A stretch of 64,000 bases of DNA from Butyrivibrio sp. INlla14 (GTDB lineage: Bacteria > Bacillota > Clostridia > Lachnospirales > Lachnospiraceae): positions 99,182 through 163,181 of the forward strand of contig NZ_FMVS01000009.1 of NCBI RefSeq assembly GCF_900102515.1, in the 5' to 3' direction. Made by a program: the position numbers and the translations under genes. This document shows, one piece after another, positions 1 through 8,150 of the stretch; position 1 is the stretch's first letter; each line of letters opens with the position of its first letter. Below the pieces are notes generated by a model, which was not told the DNA's origin, ran no database searches, and worked only from the letters and a program-made list of their open reading frames with translations.

Positions 1-2
1 CT

Positions 3-866
3 ATTGGTGAGGATGCCAGACTTATGCTTGGCCGTACACCAGGCAACATTGTTGCTGTCAGACCACTTCGTCAGGGCGTTATCTCTAACTACAAAATTAC
101 AGAGCAGATGATGAGATACTTCATCAAGAAGGCTATTGGACGCAGAATACATCGTAAGCCTTTCATAGCAGTATGTGTACCAAGTGGAGCTACTGAGGTT
201 GAGAAGAAGGCCGTTGAGGATGCAACTAGACTTTGCGGTGCCAGAGATGTTAAGACTATCGAGGAACCTATTGCAGCAGCTATCGGCGCAGGTATTGATA
301 TTACAAAGCCATGTGGAAACATGATTGTTGATATAGGTGGTGGTACATCTGATATCGCAGTAATTTCCCTTGGTGGAACAGTTGTCAGCACATCTGTTAA
401 GGTTGCTGGTGATGATTTCGATGAAGCTATCGTACGTTACATGAGAAAGAAACACAATCTTTTGATTGGTGATCGTACTGCTGAAGATATTAAGATCAAG
501 ATTGGATCAGCTTATCCACGTGCTGAGGATGATTACATGGATGTCAGAGGAAGAAACCTTGTAACAGGTCTTCCTAAGACAGTAAGAGTATCATCTGAAG
601 AGACAGAGGAAGCACTTAGAGAGCCTACATCGCAGATTATTGAGGCTATCCACAGTGTACTTGAGAACACTCCTCCAGAGCTTGCTGCAGATATCGCGGA
701 TAGAGGAATTGTTCTTACAGGTGGTGGAGCACTTCTTCGTGGACTTGAGGATCTTATCTATTCCAAGACTGGTATCAACACTATGACCGCTGAGGATCCT
801 ATGACAGCAGTTGCCATAGGAACAGGCCGTTATGTAGAATTCATTGTTGGATATCACGAGGACTGA
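3..866 (+). CDS. mbl: MreB/Mbl actin-like cell-shape protein, 5' end outside window
   Basis: This is an actin-family filament protein that guides the elongation machinery on the inner face of the membrane. The reading frame is open from position 3 upstream of the first ATG at 24 (codons IGEDARLM precede LGRTPGN), so the gene starts before the window and the N-terminal ATP-binding segment is missing. What remains has the phosphate-binding DIGGGTSD motif (about nt 340) and the adenosine motif LTGGGALLRG (about nt 715), both typical of MreB. The flhO/flhP pair immediately downstream matches the mbl-flhO-flhP order known from Bacillus, which favours Mbl over MreB. Family certain, paralogue probable. 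Confidence 0.93.
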   Translation: MGEDARLMLGRTPGNIVAVRPLRQGVISNYKITEQMMRYFIKKAIGRRIHRKPFIAVCVPSGATEVEKKAVEDATRLCGARDVKTIEEPIAAAIGAGIDITKPCGNMIVDIGGGTSDIAVISLGGTVVSTSVKVAGDDFDEAIVRYMRKKHNLLIGDRTAEDIKIKIGSAYPRAEDDYMDVRGRNLVTGLPKTVRVSSEETEEALREPTSQIIEAIHSVLENTPPELAADIADRGIVLTGGGALLRGLEDLIYSKTGINTMTAEDPMTAVAIGTGRYVEFIVGYHED

Positions 867-956
867 TCTGTTGTAACTAAAATGGCTGCATTGCAGCAAT
901 TGTCGTTCACGGATAGAACGTCTAACGATAAGACCAGGATGGTATGAGGAAATTGT

Positions 957-1787
957 ATGGTAAAGGGTCTATACACTGCTTACACCGGTATGATCAACGA
1001 GCAACACAGAATGGATGTGCTCACCAACAATCTTGCGAATGCCAACACAAATGGTTATAAAAAAGAAGGCGCAACTGCTCAGGCTTTTAGAGATCAACTT
1101 GCGCTGAAAATAAAGGATTATACTGATGCCCCTAACACTGCACGTGGACTGGGCATCATTAATCCTGGTGTAAAAATTGGAGAAGGCTATGTCGACTGGA
1201 CAGAGGGGCCAATGAGGGAAACTAATAATACCTTCGACCTCGCTATCGGTGGATATGGCTTTTTTGGTGTAGAATACACGAATAAGGCTGCTAATATTGA
1301 AAGAGATACAGCCGGTGTTACAAATACAATGTACACTAGGGACGGTAACTTTACTCTTAACAGTGAAGGTTTTCTTGTAACACAAGACGGGGATTATGTT
1401 TTGTCAGCAGAGGGCGGAAGGATCCAGCTTGATCCTAACCTTTCAACGCAGATCAATGTTCTTGGTGAGATTGTTCAGGATGGTGAAGTAGTGGCTAGAG
1501 TCGGAGTCTTTGACTTTGAGAAGACTGTTTATCCTGATGGAAGAATAAGCTATGACAACTTGGAGCACTATGGAGAGAACTTCTTTATTCCGATAGATGG
1601 CGCTGCTACAGTTGATGCAACCTACACAATTTATCCGGGTTTTTTGGAACAGTCTAATGTATCTGTTGTAGATGAGATGGTTACAATGATTGCTGTTCAG
1701 CGTAATTATGATACTAACCAGAGAATGATAACTACAATTGATGGTACCTTGGATATTGCAGCTAACCAGCTTGGACGACTTGGATAA
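957..1787 (+). CDS. flhO: Flagellar hook-basal body protein, FlhO/FlgF type
   Basis: This 276-residue protein belongs to the flagellar rod/hook family, whose members polymerise outside the membrane as the axial rod. The N-terminus carries the family signature (TNNLANANTNGYK at residues 22-34) and the C-terminus has the matching helix (VQRNYDTNQRM). These two ends form the D0 coiled-coil core. There is no signal peptide, as expected for a type III export substrate. GAGGA lies just ahead of the ATG. It follows the mbl-like gene by 90 bp and precedes a second rod protein, the arrangement of flhO and flhP in Firmicutes. FlgF is an equivalent name in other phyla. Confidence 0.9.
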   Translation: MVKGLYTAYTGMINEQHRMDVLTNNLANANTNGYKKEGATAQAFRDQLALKIKDYTDAPNTARGLGIINPGVKIGEGYVDWTEGPMRETNNTFDLAIGGYGFFGVEYTNKAANIERDTAGVTNTMYTRDGNFTLNSEGFLVTQDGDYVLSAEGGRIQLDPNLSTQINVLGEIVQDGEVVARVGVFDFEKTVYPDGRISYDNLEHYGENFFIPIDGAATVDATYTIYPGFLEQSNVSVVDEMVTMIAVQRNYDTNQRMITTIDGTLDIAANQLGRLG

Positions 1788-1804
1788 AATTTAGAAAGTT
1801 TTAA

Positions 1805-1832
1805 TAATATATCATAGGGAACGAACCGATAT
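1805..1832 (+). promoter_or_regulatory. Possible sigma-28 (SigD-type) flagellar promoter
   Basis: In the 115-bp gap before the flhP-like gene, TAAT (1805-1808) and ACCGATAT (1825-1832) are separated by 16 bp. This resembles the flagellar sigma consensus TAAA-N15-GCCGATAT. The -10 differs at one base, the -35 at one base, and the spacer is one base long. A promoter here would let flhP and flgJ be transcribed apart from flhO. It is only a pattern match. Confidence 0.4.
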
Positions 1833-1902
1833 AAAGAAAGAGCAGAGATTACCAGTCACGGAGGACGGTAAGAATACTTTTTATCTCGATCGGAGGTGGC
1901 TT

Positions 1903-2739
1903 ATGGTAAGAAGCTTATGGTCCGCTGCGACAGGTATGAATGCACAGCAGACAAATGTAGATACAATTTCTAATAACCTTGCAAACGTCAATACGACAGG
2001 TTACAAGGCACAGGGAGCACAATTTAAATCCCTTCTATATCAGGAGCTTCAGACCGTTACAACTACAGCTAACGGAGATCCGAAGCCAACGACTTCTCAA
2101 GTGGGACTTGGTGTCCGTACTTCTACAATAAACCAGTTTTTTAGACAGGGATCTTTTTTAAATAGTGATAATCCGGCAGCCATGGCTATCAGCGGTGATG
2201 GTTTCTTTGGTTATCTTGATACAGATGGAACAACACAGCTCTATACAAGAAATGGTAACTTTACCTGGGCATTAGCAGAGACTGGCGGCACAGACCTTGT
2301 CCTTACAACAGCAGAAGGTAATAAGGTCCTTGGAATAGATGATCAGGAGATAAGAGTTACAGGAAACCTTGTGGCTAGCCGTATAACAATCGGCGGCGAT
2401 GGCAAGATTTATTATCCTGATGCAGATGGTGTTCCACAGCAGATACAGAATTTCCAGATTGAAATGTACCAGTTCCCTAACAGGGAAGGACTTGAAAGAG
2501 TTGGAAGTGCAGCCTGGAAAGAAACTGCTGCAAGTGGTGCTGTGATAAAAGAAAGCACAGCTGCTGGAAATGGTATAAAGCCAAGTGAGATTGTTCAAGG
2601 TTACCTTGAGGGATCAAATGTAAATGTAGCAACGGAAATGGTTAATCTTATTGTTGCACAGAGAGCTTATGAAATGAATTCTACAGCAATACAGACTACA
2701 GATGAGATGATGCAGACAGCTAACAGCTTGAAGAGATAA
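1903..2739 (+). CDS. flhP: Flagellar hook-basal body protein, FlhP/FlgG type
   Basis: A 278-residue flagellar rod-family protein paralogous to its upstream neighbour. It has the N-terminal motif SNNLANVNTTGYK (residues 23-35), the mid-domain pattern AISGDGFFGYLDTDG and the C-terminal block LIVAQRAYEMNSTAIQTTD, which is the best conserved FlgG feature. FlgG forms the distal rod, and FlhP has this role in Bacillus. GGAGG precedes the ATG by a normal distance. The leader (1788-1902) contains a possible sigma-28 promoter. The next gene begins 30 bp after the stop, so flhP and flgJ are likely cotranscribed. Confidence 0.92.
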   Translation: MVRSLWSAATGMNAQQTNVDTISNNLANVNTTGYKAQGAQFKSLLYQELQTVTTTANGDPKPTTSQVGLGVRTSTINQFFRQGSFLNSDNPAAMAISGDGFFGYLDTDGTTQLYTRNGNFTWALAETGGTDLVLTTAEGNKVLGIDDQEIRVTGNLVASRITIGGDGKIYYPDADGVPQQIQNFQIEMYQFPNREGLERVGSAAWKETAASGAVIKESTAAGNGIKPSEIVQGYLEGSNVNVATEMVNLIVAQRAYEMNSTAIQTTDEMMQTANSLKR

Positions 2740-2769
2740 TAGATGGCAATAGGCCAATGGGGGATAAAC

Positions 2770-3177
2770 ATGGCAGGATTGGATATCACTGGACTTAATG
2801 CTACGGCCATAACTGAATTTGCAGCAAACGAAAGCAAGAATGCTGCCACTATTGCACTTCAGAAGAAACTTGAAAATGTTTCAGACAAATCTTCTGATGA
2901 TGAACTGTGGGCAGCCTGCAAGAGCTTTGAAGCATATTTCCTTGAGCAGATGTTTAAAGAAATGCAAAAGTCTGTAGATGCACTTAAACCAGAAAGTGGT
3001 GATAAATCTAACGAGACGCTGGTTGATTACTTTAAAGGACAGACTCTTCAGGATATTACAGCTACAGCTGTAGAGAAGCAAAGTAACGGATTTGCCCAGA
3101 TGTTGTATGAAAATCTCAAACGAAATTACGACATACCACAGGCTCCAGGCCAGGTGGAAACTGAGTCAAACGAGTAA
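2770..3177 (+). CDS. flgJ: FlgJ-type rod-binding protein (no hydrolase domain)
   Basis: A 135-residue protein matching the N-terminal rod-binding domain of FlgJ, the scaffold that caps the growing flagellar rod. The diagnostic segment is ELWAACKSFEAYFLEQMFKE (about residues 41-60), followed by a helix ending in GFAQMLYENLKRNY. The C-terminal muramidase domain of proteobacterial FlgJ is absent, as is usual in Firmicutes. I chose the ATG at 2770 because GGGGG lies 6-7 bases ahead of it. An in-frame ATG at 2743 has no good ribosome binding site and would add nine residues. A terminator follows the stop, ending the flagellar operon. Confidence 0.85.
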   Translation: MAGLDITGLNATAITEFAANESKNAATIALQKKLENVSDKSSDDELWAACKSFEAYFLEQMFKEMQKSVDALKPESGDKSNETLVDYFKGQTLQDITATAVEKQSNGFAQMLYENLKRNYDIPQAPGQVETESNE

Positions 3178-3199
3178 ACGGATTCATTTGAACTTATTA

Positions 3200-3241
3200 G
3201 CGCATAATTCTTAAGAAAGATTAAGAATTATGCGCTTTTTA
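3200..3241 (+). terminator. Rho-independent terminator after flgJ
   Basis: A perfect 15-bp stem (3200-3214 pairing with 3221-3235) encloses the loop GAAAGA and is followed directly by TTTTT. It lies 22 bp after the flgJ stop and separates the flagellar genes from recD2. Confidence 0.93.
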
Positions 3242-3257
3242 TTGTGGTATCATATGA

Positions 3258-3291
3258 TGATATAGGAATTTCGGAGAAATTTCCTATATCA
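3258..3291. repeat. Long imperfect palindrome upstream of recD2
   Basis: The arm TGATATAGGAA (3258-3268) is repeated inverted as TTCCTATATCA (3281-3291). The inner bases TTTC and GAAA extend the stem to about 15 bp with one bulged T. No T-tract follows on the plus strand, so it is a poor forward terminator. It sits 52 bp ahead of the recD2 start and could be an mRNA leader hairpin, an operator or a small repeat element. Confidence 0.6.
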
Positions 3292-3342
3292 TAAATAATT
3301 ATATGTTTTGACTCGAACAAATATGAGGAATTAATCAGAAAC

Positions 3343-5613
3343 ATGTCAGAAGAACTTGAAATAGTAAAGGGATATATAGAACATTTTATATACAAGAATG
3401 CAGAGAATGGCTATGGAGTAGTGAACCTGGTGACGGATGAAGATGAGATCATCTGTACTGGTAATTTCAAGAATGCGGATGTAGGGGATTTTCTGGAGAT
3501 AAAGGGAAACTATGTGACACATCCTGTTTATGGAGAACAGCTCAAGGTAGATAGCTTCAGAGAAGTGGTTCCGGATGATGCAGTTTCGATGCAGCGCTAT
3601 CTGGGGTCTGGTGCTATCAAGGGGATTGGAGAGGCCCTTGCAGCCAAGATTGTAAAGAAATTCGGAGATGATACTTTTAGGATCATAGAAGAGGATCCGC
3701 TCCAGCTTGTAGAGATAAAGGGAATAAGCGAGAAAAAGGCCAGAGATATAGCATTGCAGATGGCTGAGAAAAGAGAAATGCGTGATGCCATGATCTTTTT
3801 GCAGCAGTATGGAATTAGCAACACCCTTGCAGTGAAGATTTTTAATAAGTACGGTAGCAGGATATATAACATTATCAAGGAGAATCCTTATCAGCTGGCG
3901 GATGATATCAGCGGTGTTGGTTTTAAGACTGCAGATGAAATAGCAGGAAAGGTTGGGATAGCAGTTGATTCCGCATACAGGATCAAGTCAGGAATCCTAT
4001 ATTGCCTGCTACAGGCATCTCTTGATGGCAATACATATCTGCCCCTGGAACAGCTGATAGATAGGACTATAGGGATATTATCCAGTGGACCGGAGGCTGT
4101 TTTTGACAAGGAAAACATTAAGGTGCAGATAGGAAACCTTATGATGGAAAAGAAGCTTATCAGCAAGAATGAAAATAATATTTTTGCTGCAAGTTTCTAT
4201 TATGAAGAACAGGGCTGTGCCGCTATGCTTCATGAACTTAATCTGACTGAACAGGTGTCAGCTTCTGAGAAGGAAAGATATCTCAAAAAAATCTGCGAAA
4301 TTGAGGAAAAGAGAGGTATATCCTTAGATGATCTTCAAAGAGAAGCAGTCTTAAAGAGCATTTCCAATGGAATAGTGATCATTACAGGTGGTCCTGGTAC
4401 TGGTAAGACTACTACTATCAACACAATCATAAATTATTATGCCAGTGAGGGACTGGATATTATGCTGGCTGCGCCAACCGGGCGTGCTGCAAAGAGGATG
4501 ACGGAAGCGACAGGTTATGAAGCCAAGACAATTCACAGACTCCTTGAGGTTTCAGGACAAGTTAGTGAGGATGATGATGTAAGGTCTGGCGGAGTTCATT
4601 TTGAAAAGAACAGAGATAACCCCCTGGAGGCGGATGCCATTATCATAGATGAAATGTCTATGGTTGATATTCATCTTTTTTACGCCTTATTAAAGGCTCT
4701 TGTTCCGGGAACTCATCTTATTCTGGTGGGAGACAGCTCTCAGCTGCCAAGCGTTGGGCCAGGGCAGGTTTTGGGTGACCTTATAAGGAGTGGCAGGTTT
4801 CCAACAATCATATTGCAAAAGATATTCAGACAGGCAGAAGAGAGCGATATTGTAATGAATGCTCATAGGATCCACAATGGTGAGATGCCTGTTCTTGATA
4901 ATAAGAGCAAGGATTTCTTTTTTCTGGAAAGAGATGACAGCAACGTCATTTATAAGCACATGATACAGCTTATAAGAGACAAACTCCCAGGGTATGTGGG
5001 AGCTAATGCTTATGATATTCAGGTCCTTACGCCTATGAGAAAGGGACCACTTGGCGCGATACAGCTTAATCTGGTACTGCAGGAATATCTTAATCCTCCG
5101 GCACCTTCCAAAAAAGAGCATACCTACGGGGACTTGATTCTCCGTGAGGGTGATAAGGTAATGCAGATCAGGAATAACTACCAGGCAGAATGGGAAGTTG
5201 TGGGCAAATATAACGTACCTATTGACTCGGGAACAGGGATTTTTAACGGCGACATGGGTATTGTAAGAGAGATAAATGAGTATTCTCAGGATGTAGTTGT
5301 GGAATATGACGAGCACAGAAGGGTCAGATATCCTTTTTCTGATCTTGATGAAATTGAGCTATCCTATGCTATTACAATTCATAAGTCCCAGGGAAGTGAG
5401 TACCCTGCAGTTGTCATGCCAATCCTGGGCGGGCCCAGAATGCTTCTTAACAGGAACTTGCTGTATACGGCGGTTACAAGGGCCAAGAGCACAGTGTGCA
5501 TACTTGGAAGTAGCCAGACACTCTTTAGCATGGTCGATAATGAGCAGCAGTTAAAGAGATATACAGGACTTAGAGATAGGATAGAAGAGTTTTTTAATGC
5601 TTCAGAAATTTAG
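3343..5613 (+). CDS. recD2: RecD2-type ATP-dependent DNA helicase
   Basis: A 756-residue SF1B 5'-3' helicase of the RecD2 family (not part of RecBCD), which works in DNA repair and replication-fork maintenance. The N-terminal third has an OB-like part followed by helix-hairpin-helix repeats (AIKGIGEALAAKIVKKFG and EIKGISEKKARDIALQ). The motor core has Walker A GGPGTGKTTT (about residue 348), Walker B IIDEMSMVD (about 434) and VGDSSQLPSVGPGQVL. A C-terminal UvrD-like block ends with AITIHKSQGSEYPAVVMP and YTAVTRAK. Full length for the family. It overlaps comFC by 17 bp and probably starts a new transcription unit after the flgJ terminator. Confidence 0.95.
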   Translation: MSEELEIVKGYIEHFIYKNAENGYGVVNLVTDEDEIICTGNFKNADVGDFLEIKGNYVTHPVYGEQLKVDSFREVVPDDAVSMQRYLGSGAIKGIGEALAAKIVKKFGDDTFRIIEEDPLQLVEIKGISEKKARDIALQMAEKREMRDAMIFLQQYGISNTLAVKIFNKYGSRIYNIIKENPYQLADDISGVGFKTADEIAGKVGIAVDSAYRIKSGILYCLLQASLDGNTYLPLEQLIDRTIGILSSGPEAVFDKENIKVQIGNLMMEKKLISKNENNIFAASFYYEEQGCAAMLHELNLTEQVSASEKERYLKKICEIEEKRGISLDDLQREAVLKSISNGIVIITGGPGTGKTTTINTIINYYASEGLDIMLAAPTGRAAKRMTEATGYEAKTIHRLLEVSGQVSEDDDVRSGGVHFEKNRDNPLEADAIIIDEMSMVDIHLFYALLKALVPGTHLILVGDSSQLPSVGPGQVLGDLIRSGRFPTIILQKIFRQAEESDIVMNAHRIHNGEMPVLDNKSKDFFFLERDDSNVIYKHMIQLIRDKLPGYVGANAYDIQVLTPMRKGPLGAIQLNLVLQEYLNPPAPSKKEHTYGDLILREGDKVMQIRNNYQAEWEVVGKYNVPIDSGTGIFNGDMGIVREINEYSQDVVVEYDEHRRVRYPFSDLDEIELSYAITIHKSQGSEYPAVVMPILGGPRMLLNRNLLYTAVTRAKSTVCILGSSQTLFSMVDNEQQLKRYTGLRDRIEEFFNASEI

Positions 5614-6367
5614 TGATAATATATGGGATTTAAAAGAGGGCGTTGTCACGGCAATTTTTCCAAGGAGATGCCCGGTTTGTGATGATATTGTTGAATCCAT
5701 AAAGATTAGAAATGGAAAGCTGATCATTGGGCAGCTGATCCATGACAACTGCAAAAAGAAGATAAGGTACGTAAGGGGTGCAACATGCATGAAATGTGGA
5801 AAACCCCTTGGGCAGGCAGATAGTAGTAAGGAATTCTGTTACGATTGCAATCGGGTCAGACACGTTTATGACAGAGGTTTTTCGGTGTTTGACTACAGAA
5901 GTATTTCTGGATCTGTGTATAAATTTAAGTACATGGGAAGACAGGAATATGCAAGGTTTTATGGAAGAGCTGTATATGAGCGTTATGGCAAGGCTATCCG
6001 AAGTCTTGGGATAGATGCTATAATACCGGTTCCAATGTACAAGGGTAAACAACTTACAAGAGGATATAATCAGGCAGAAGTTCTTGCCAAAATGGTAGGG
6101 AGAGAGTTGGGAATTCCTGTGTATACAGATGCTGTTGTCAGGAATAAAAATACCCTTCCTATGAAGGAACTTGATGCCCGCGGACGCCGCAATAATTTGA
6201 AAAAGGCTTTTAATATAACGCGAAATGATGTAAAATTTAAGTGCATACTTATTATCGATGACATCTATACAACTGGAAGTACTATTGACGAGATCGCCCA
6301 TGAGTTTCGGATTGCCGGTACCAGGAAGATATACTTTCTGACATTAGCAATCGGGCAAACTACTTAA
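5597..6367 (+). CDS. comFC: ComFC-type phosphoribosyltransferase-fold protein
   Basis: A 256-residue ComF-family protein, linked to DNA uptake in competence although the biochemical role is not settled. The N-terminal zinc region has three cysteine pairs: CPVC (about residue 22), CMKCGKPLG (about 60) and FCYDCN (about 78). The C-terminal half has the PRPP-binding motif LIIDDIYTTGST (about residue 216), preceded by RGYNQAEVLAK. The start overlaps the end of recD2 by 17 bp, suggesting translational coupling. The yvyF-like gene follows 19 bp later. Bacillus has the same comFC-yvyF order at the head of its flagellar flgM region. No comFA is present here. Confidence 0.9.
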   Translation: MLQKFSDNIWDLKEGVVTAIFPRRCPVCDDIVESIKIRNGKLIIGQLIHDNCKKKIRYVRGATCMKCGKPLGQADSSKEFCYDCNRVRHVYDRGFSVFDYRSISGSVYKFKYMGRQEYARFYGRAVYERYGKAIRSLGIDAIIPVPMYKGKQLTRGYNQAEVLAKMVGRELGIPVYTDAVVRNKNTLPMKELDARGRRNNLKKAFNITRNDVKFKCILIIDDIYTTGSTIDEIAHEFRIAGTRKIYFLTLAIGQTT

Positions 6368-6386
6368 AATAGACGGAGGTCACTAT

Positions 6387-6794
6387 ATGAACTTACGGAA
6401 TTGTGCAAGATGCGGTAAAATGTTTAACTACATTGGAGGTCAGCCTGTGTGTGATGCCTGTAAGAAGGCTATAGAGGAAGATTTCCAAAAGGTAAAGCAG
6501 TACATAGTCGATAATCCAAGAGCAGGGCTCAAAGAGATTGCTGAAGAAAATGGTGTTACTACCAAGCAGATTCAGCAGTGGATTCGTGAAGAGCGTTTGA
6601 TGTTTACTTCTGATTCTCCACTTCAGATACAGTGCGAGAATTGTGGAGCACAAATACAGACAGGAAGATACTGTGCTAAATGTAAGGCATCTATGGCTAA
6701 CAACTTGAATAATACATTTGCAAAGCCTCAGCCTGCAATTCAGCAACCAGTCAAGAAGGAAGGTAAGGCTGGAATGCGCTTCCTGGATACATAA
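6387..6794 (+). CDS. yvyF: YvyF-like flagellar-region protein (TIGR03826-type)
   Basis: A 135-residue cytoplasmic protein. It begins with a zinc-ribbon-like CARCGKMF...CDACKKA (residues 6-26). A helix-turn-helix-like stretch follows (LKEIAEENGVTTKQIQQWIR, about 48-67), then a second four-cysteine cluster CENCGAQIQTGRYCAKC (about 84-100), and the tail is flexible. This matches the YvyF/flagellar operon family found beside comFC in Firmicutes. The exact role is unknown; a transcriptional or adaptor role in flagellar expression is inferred from the HTH. GGAGG is well placed before the ATG. Confidence 0.8.
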   Translation: MNLRNCARCGKMFNYIGGQPVCDACKKAIEEDFQKVKQYIVDNPRAGLKEIAEENGVTTKQIQQWIREERLMFTSDSPLQIQCENCGAQIQTGRYCAKCKASMANNLNNTFAKPQPAIQQPVKKEGKAGMRFLDT

Positions 6795-6803
6795 GGAGTA
6801 GCA

Positions 6804-7199
6804 ATGTTGGATGAAGAAAAAGTCATTTTGATGACCAAAATGGCTGCATTCATAGATCGAGAAGGTAAGAAGAACGATTCTATAAACACTTATTTTAAGA
6901 GTGACTATATAGGCTATAACATTATAAAGTCAGTGATAAGTGCAACGATTGTATATGGTATTTTTCTTGGCACCTATGTTCTATGTAATTTTGAAGAGGT
7001 ATTATCAAACCTCTATAATACAGAGAATCTATTGTCAGTTGGCAGGAGGTACTTGATACTATACCTCCTGCTTGTTGGCGTGTATTCACTTGCATCATAT
7101 GTCATTTATTCATATCGATATTCCAAAATGCGAAAGAGTATGAAGACATATTATGGAAATTTAAAAAAGCTAGCTAGAATGTACGAAAAAAAGGATTGA
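6804..7199 (+). CDS. Unknown small membrane protein
   Basis: A 131-residue protein I do not recognise. It has a charged cytoplasmic N-terminus (about 35 residues) and two membrane segments (about residues 36-60 and 77-99). The basic C-terminal tail (RYSKMRKSMKTYYGNLKK) is predicted inside the cell. AAGGAG precedes the ATG by seven bases. It sits 9 bp after yvyF and 4 bp before the next membrane gene, inside the operon that leads to cdaA. The two membrane proteins may work together, but nothing in the sequence shows how. Confidence 0.75.
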   Translation: MLDEEKVILMTKMAAFIDREGKKNDSINTYFKSDYIGYNIIKSVISATIVYGIFLGTYVLCNFEEVLSNLYNTENLLSVGRRYLILYLLLVGVYSLASYVIYSYRYSKMRKSMKTYYGNLKKLARMYEKKD

Positions 7200-7203
7200 T
7201 AAT

Positions 7204-8148
7204 ATGACTTCATTACTTGAACTCAAGCAATACATCAACAAATTTTATATTAAATACGAAACCTACATTTCCTATGTCTGGAAATTTGTTCTTGCCCTTA
7301 TAACAATAGCTGTTATCAATAACAAGTTGGGCTATATGCAGCCACTTAATAACATAGCTATTGTCCTGATGGCTTCTTTGTTGTGTGCTATTCTGCCATC
7401 CAATTGCATTGTCCTGATGGCTGCAGTGTTTATGCTGGGACACTTGTATTCACTGGCTGTAGAGAGTGCACTTATAGCTGCTATCATTATGCTGCTTATG
7501 TTCCTTTTATACTTTAGATTTTCTCCAAAGGATACATTGGCAGTACTCCTTACACCAATATTTTTCTATTTGCATATTCCATATGTGATGCCACTGGCTA
7601 TGGGACTTTTGGGACTTCCTACATCCATCGTTTCCGTATCTTTTGGAGTTATCATTTATTACATGATCACATATTTTTCATCAGGAGCTAATGTTGCCAA
7701 GCTTGGAACAGACGTTGAGGAAGCATCCAATCAGTTCCAGGCAGTTCTTAAGGGTATTCTTGGAGATAAGGCCATGATGGTCATGATAGTAGCGTTTGCA
7801 GTAGCTCTTATTCTGGTATATGTGATTCGCAGATCTTCTATAGATCATTCCTGGAGAATAGCTATTGGTGCTGGAGCAATCAGCCTTATAGTTTGTATCC
7901 TTATCGGAGATTTGGTTTGCGAGACAAATATCTCCTTCTTTGGAGTTATAGTTGGAACAGTAGTTTCAGCTGCTTTGATGCTTGTTGTGGAATTCTTTGC
8001 ATTTAATGTGGACTACAGCAGAACTGAGAAGGTTCAGTTTGAAGACGATGACTATTATTACTATGTTAAGGCAGTTCCAAAGGTTACAGTATCTGCTCCA
8101 GAGAGAAGGGTTAAAAGAATAAATCGTGCCAAGGAAAGGCATAGATAA
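7204..8148 (+). CDS. Unknown polytopic membrane protein upstream of cdaA
   Basis: A 314-residue protein with about eight hydrophobic segments, three of them between residues 15 and 100 and the last near 250-270. It ends in an acidic/tyrosine run (FEDDDYYYYVKAVPK) and a strongly basic tail (RRVKRINRAKERHR), both probably cytoplasmic. No catalytic or transport motif is recognised. It is packed 4 bp after the preceding membrane gene and 2 bp before cdaA, so it is almost certainly cotranscribed and perhaps translationally coupled with the c-di-AMP synthase. Function unknown. Confidence 0.78.
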   Translation: MTSLLELKQYINKFYIKYETYISYVWKFVLALITIAVINNKLGYMQPLNNIAIVLMASLLCAILPSNCIVLMAAVFMLGHLYSLAVESALIAAIIMLLMFLLYFRFSPKDTLAVLLTPIFFYLHIPYVMPLAMGLLGLPTSIVSVSFGVIIYYMITYFSSGANVAKLGTDVEEASNQFQAVLKGILGDKAMMVMIVAFAVALILVYVIRRSSIDHSWRIAIGAGAISLIVCILIGDLVCETNISFFGVIVGTVVSAALMLVVEFFAFNVDYSRTEKVQFEDDDYYYYVKAVPKVTVSAPERRVKRINRAKERHR

Positions 8149-8150
8149 TT

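Noticed and set aside
867..956. Short inverted repeats (GCTGCA/TGCAGC, GTTC/GAAC) and ACGATAAG before flhO, considered as riboswitch or sigma-28 promoter
   Set aside because: Stems are only 4-6 bp, no known riboswitch core is recognisable, and no TAAA lies at the right distance from the -10-like box.
4690..6301. Two minus-strand frames of about 210-220 codons opposite recD2 and comFC
   Set aside because: Both lie wholly within strongly supported plus-strand genes and show no domain pattern; they are by-products of codon usage.
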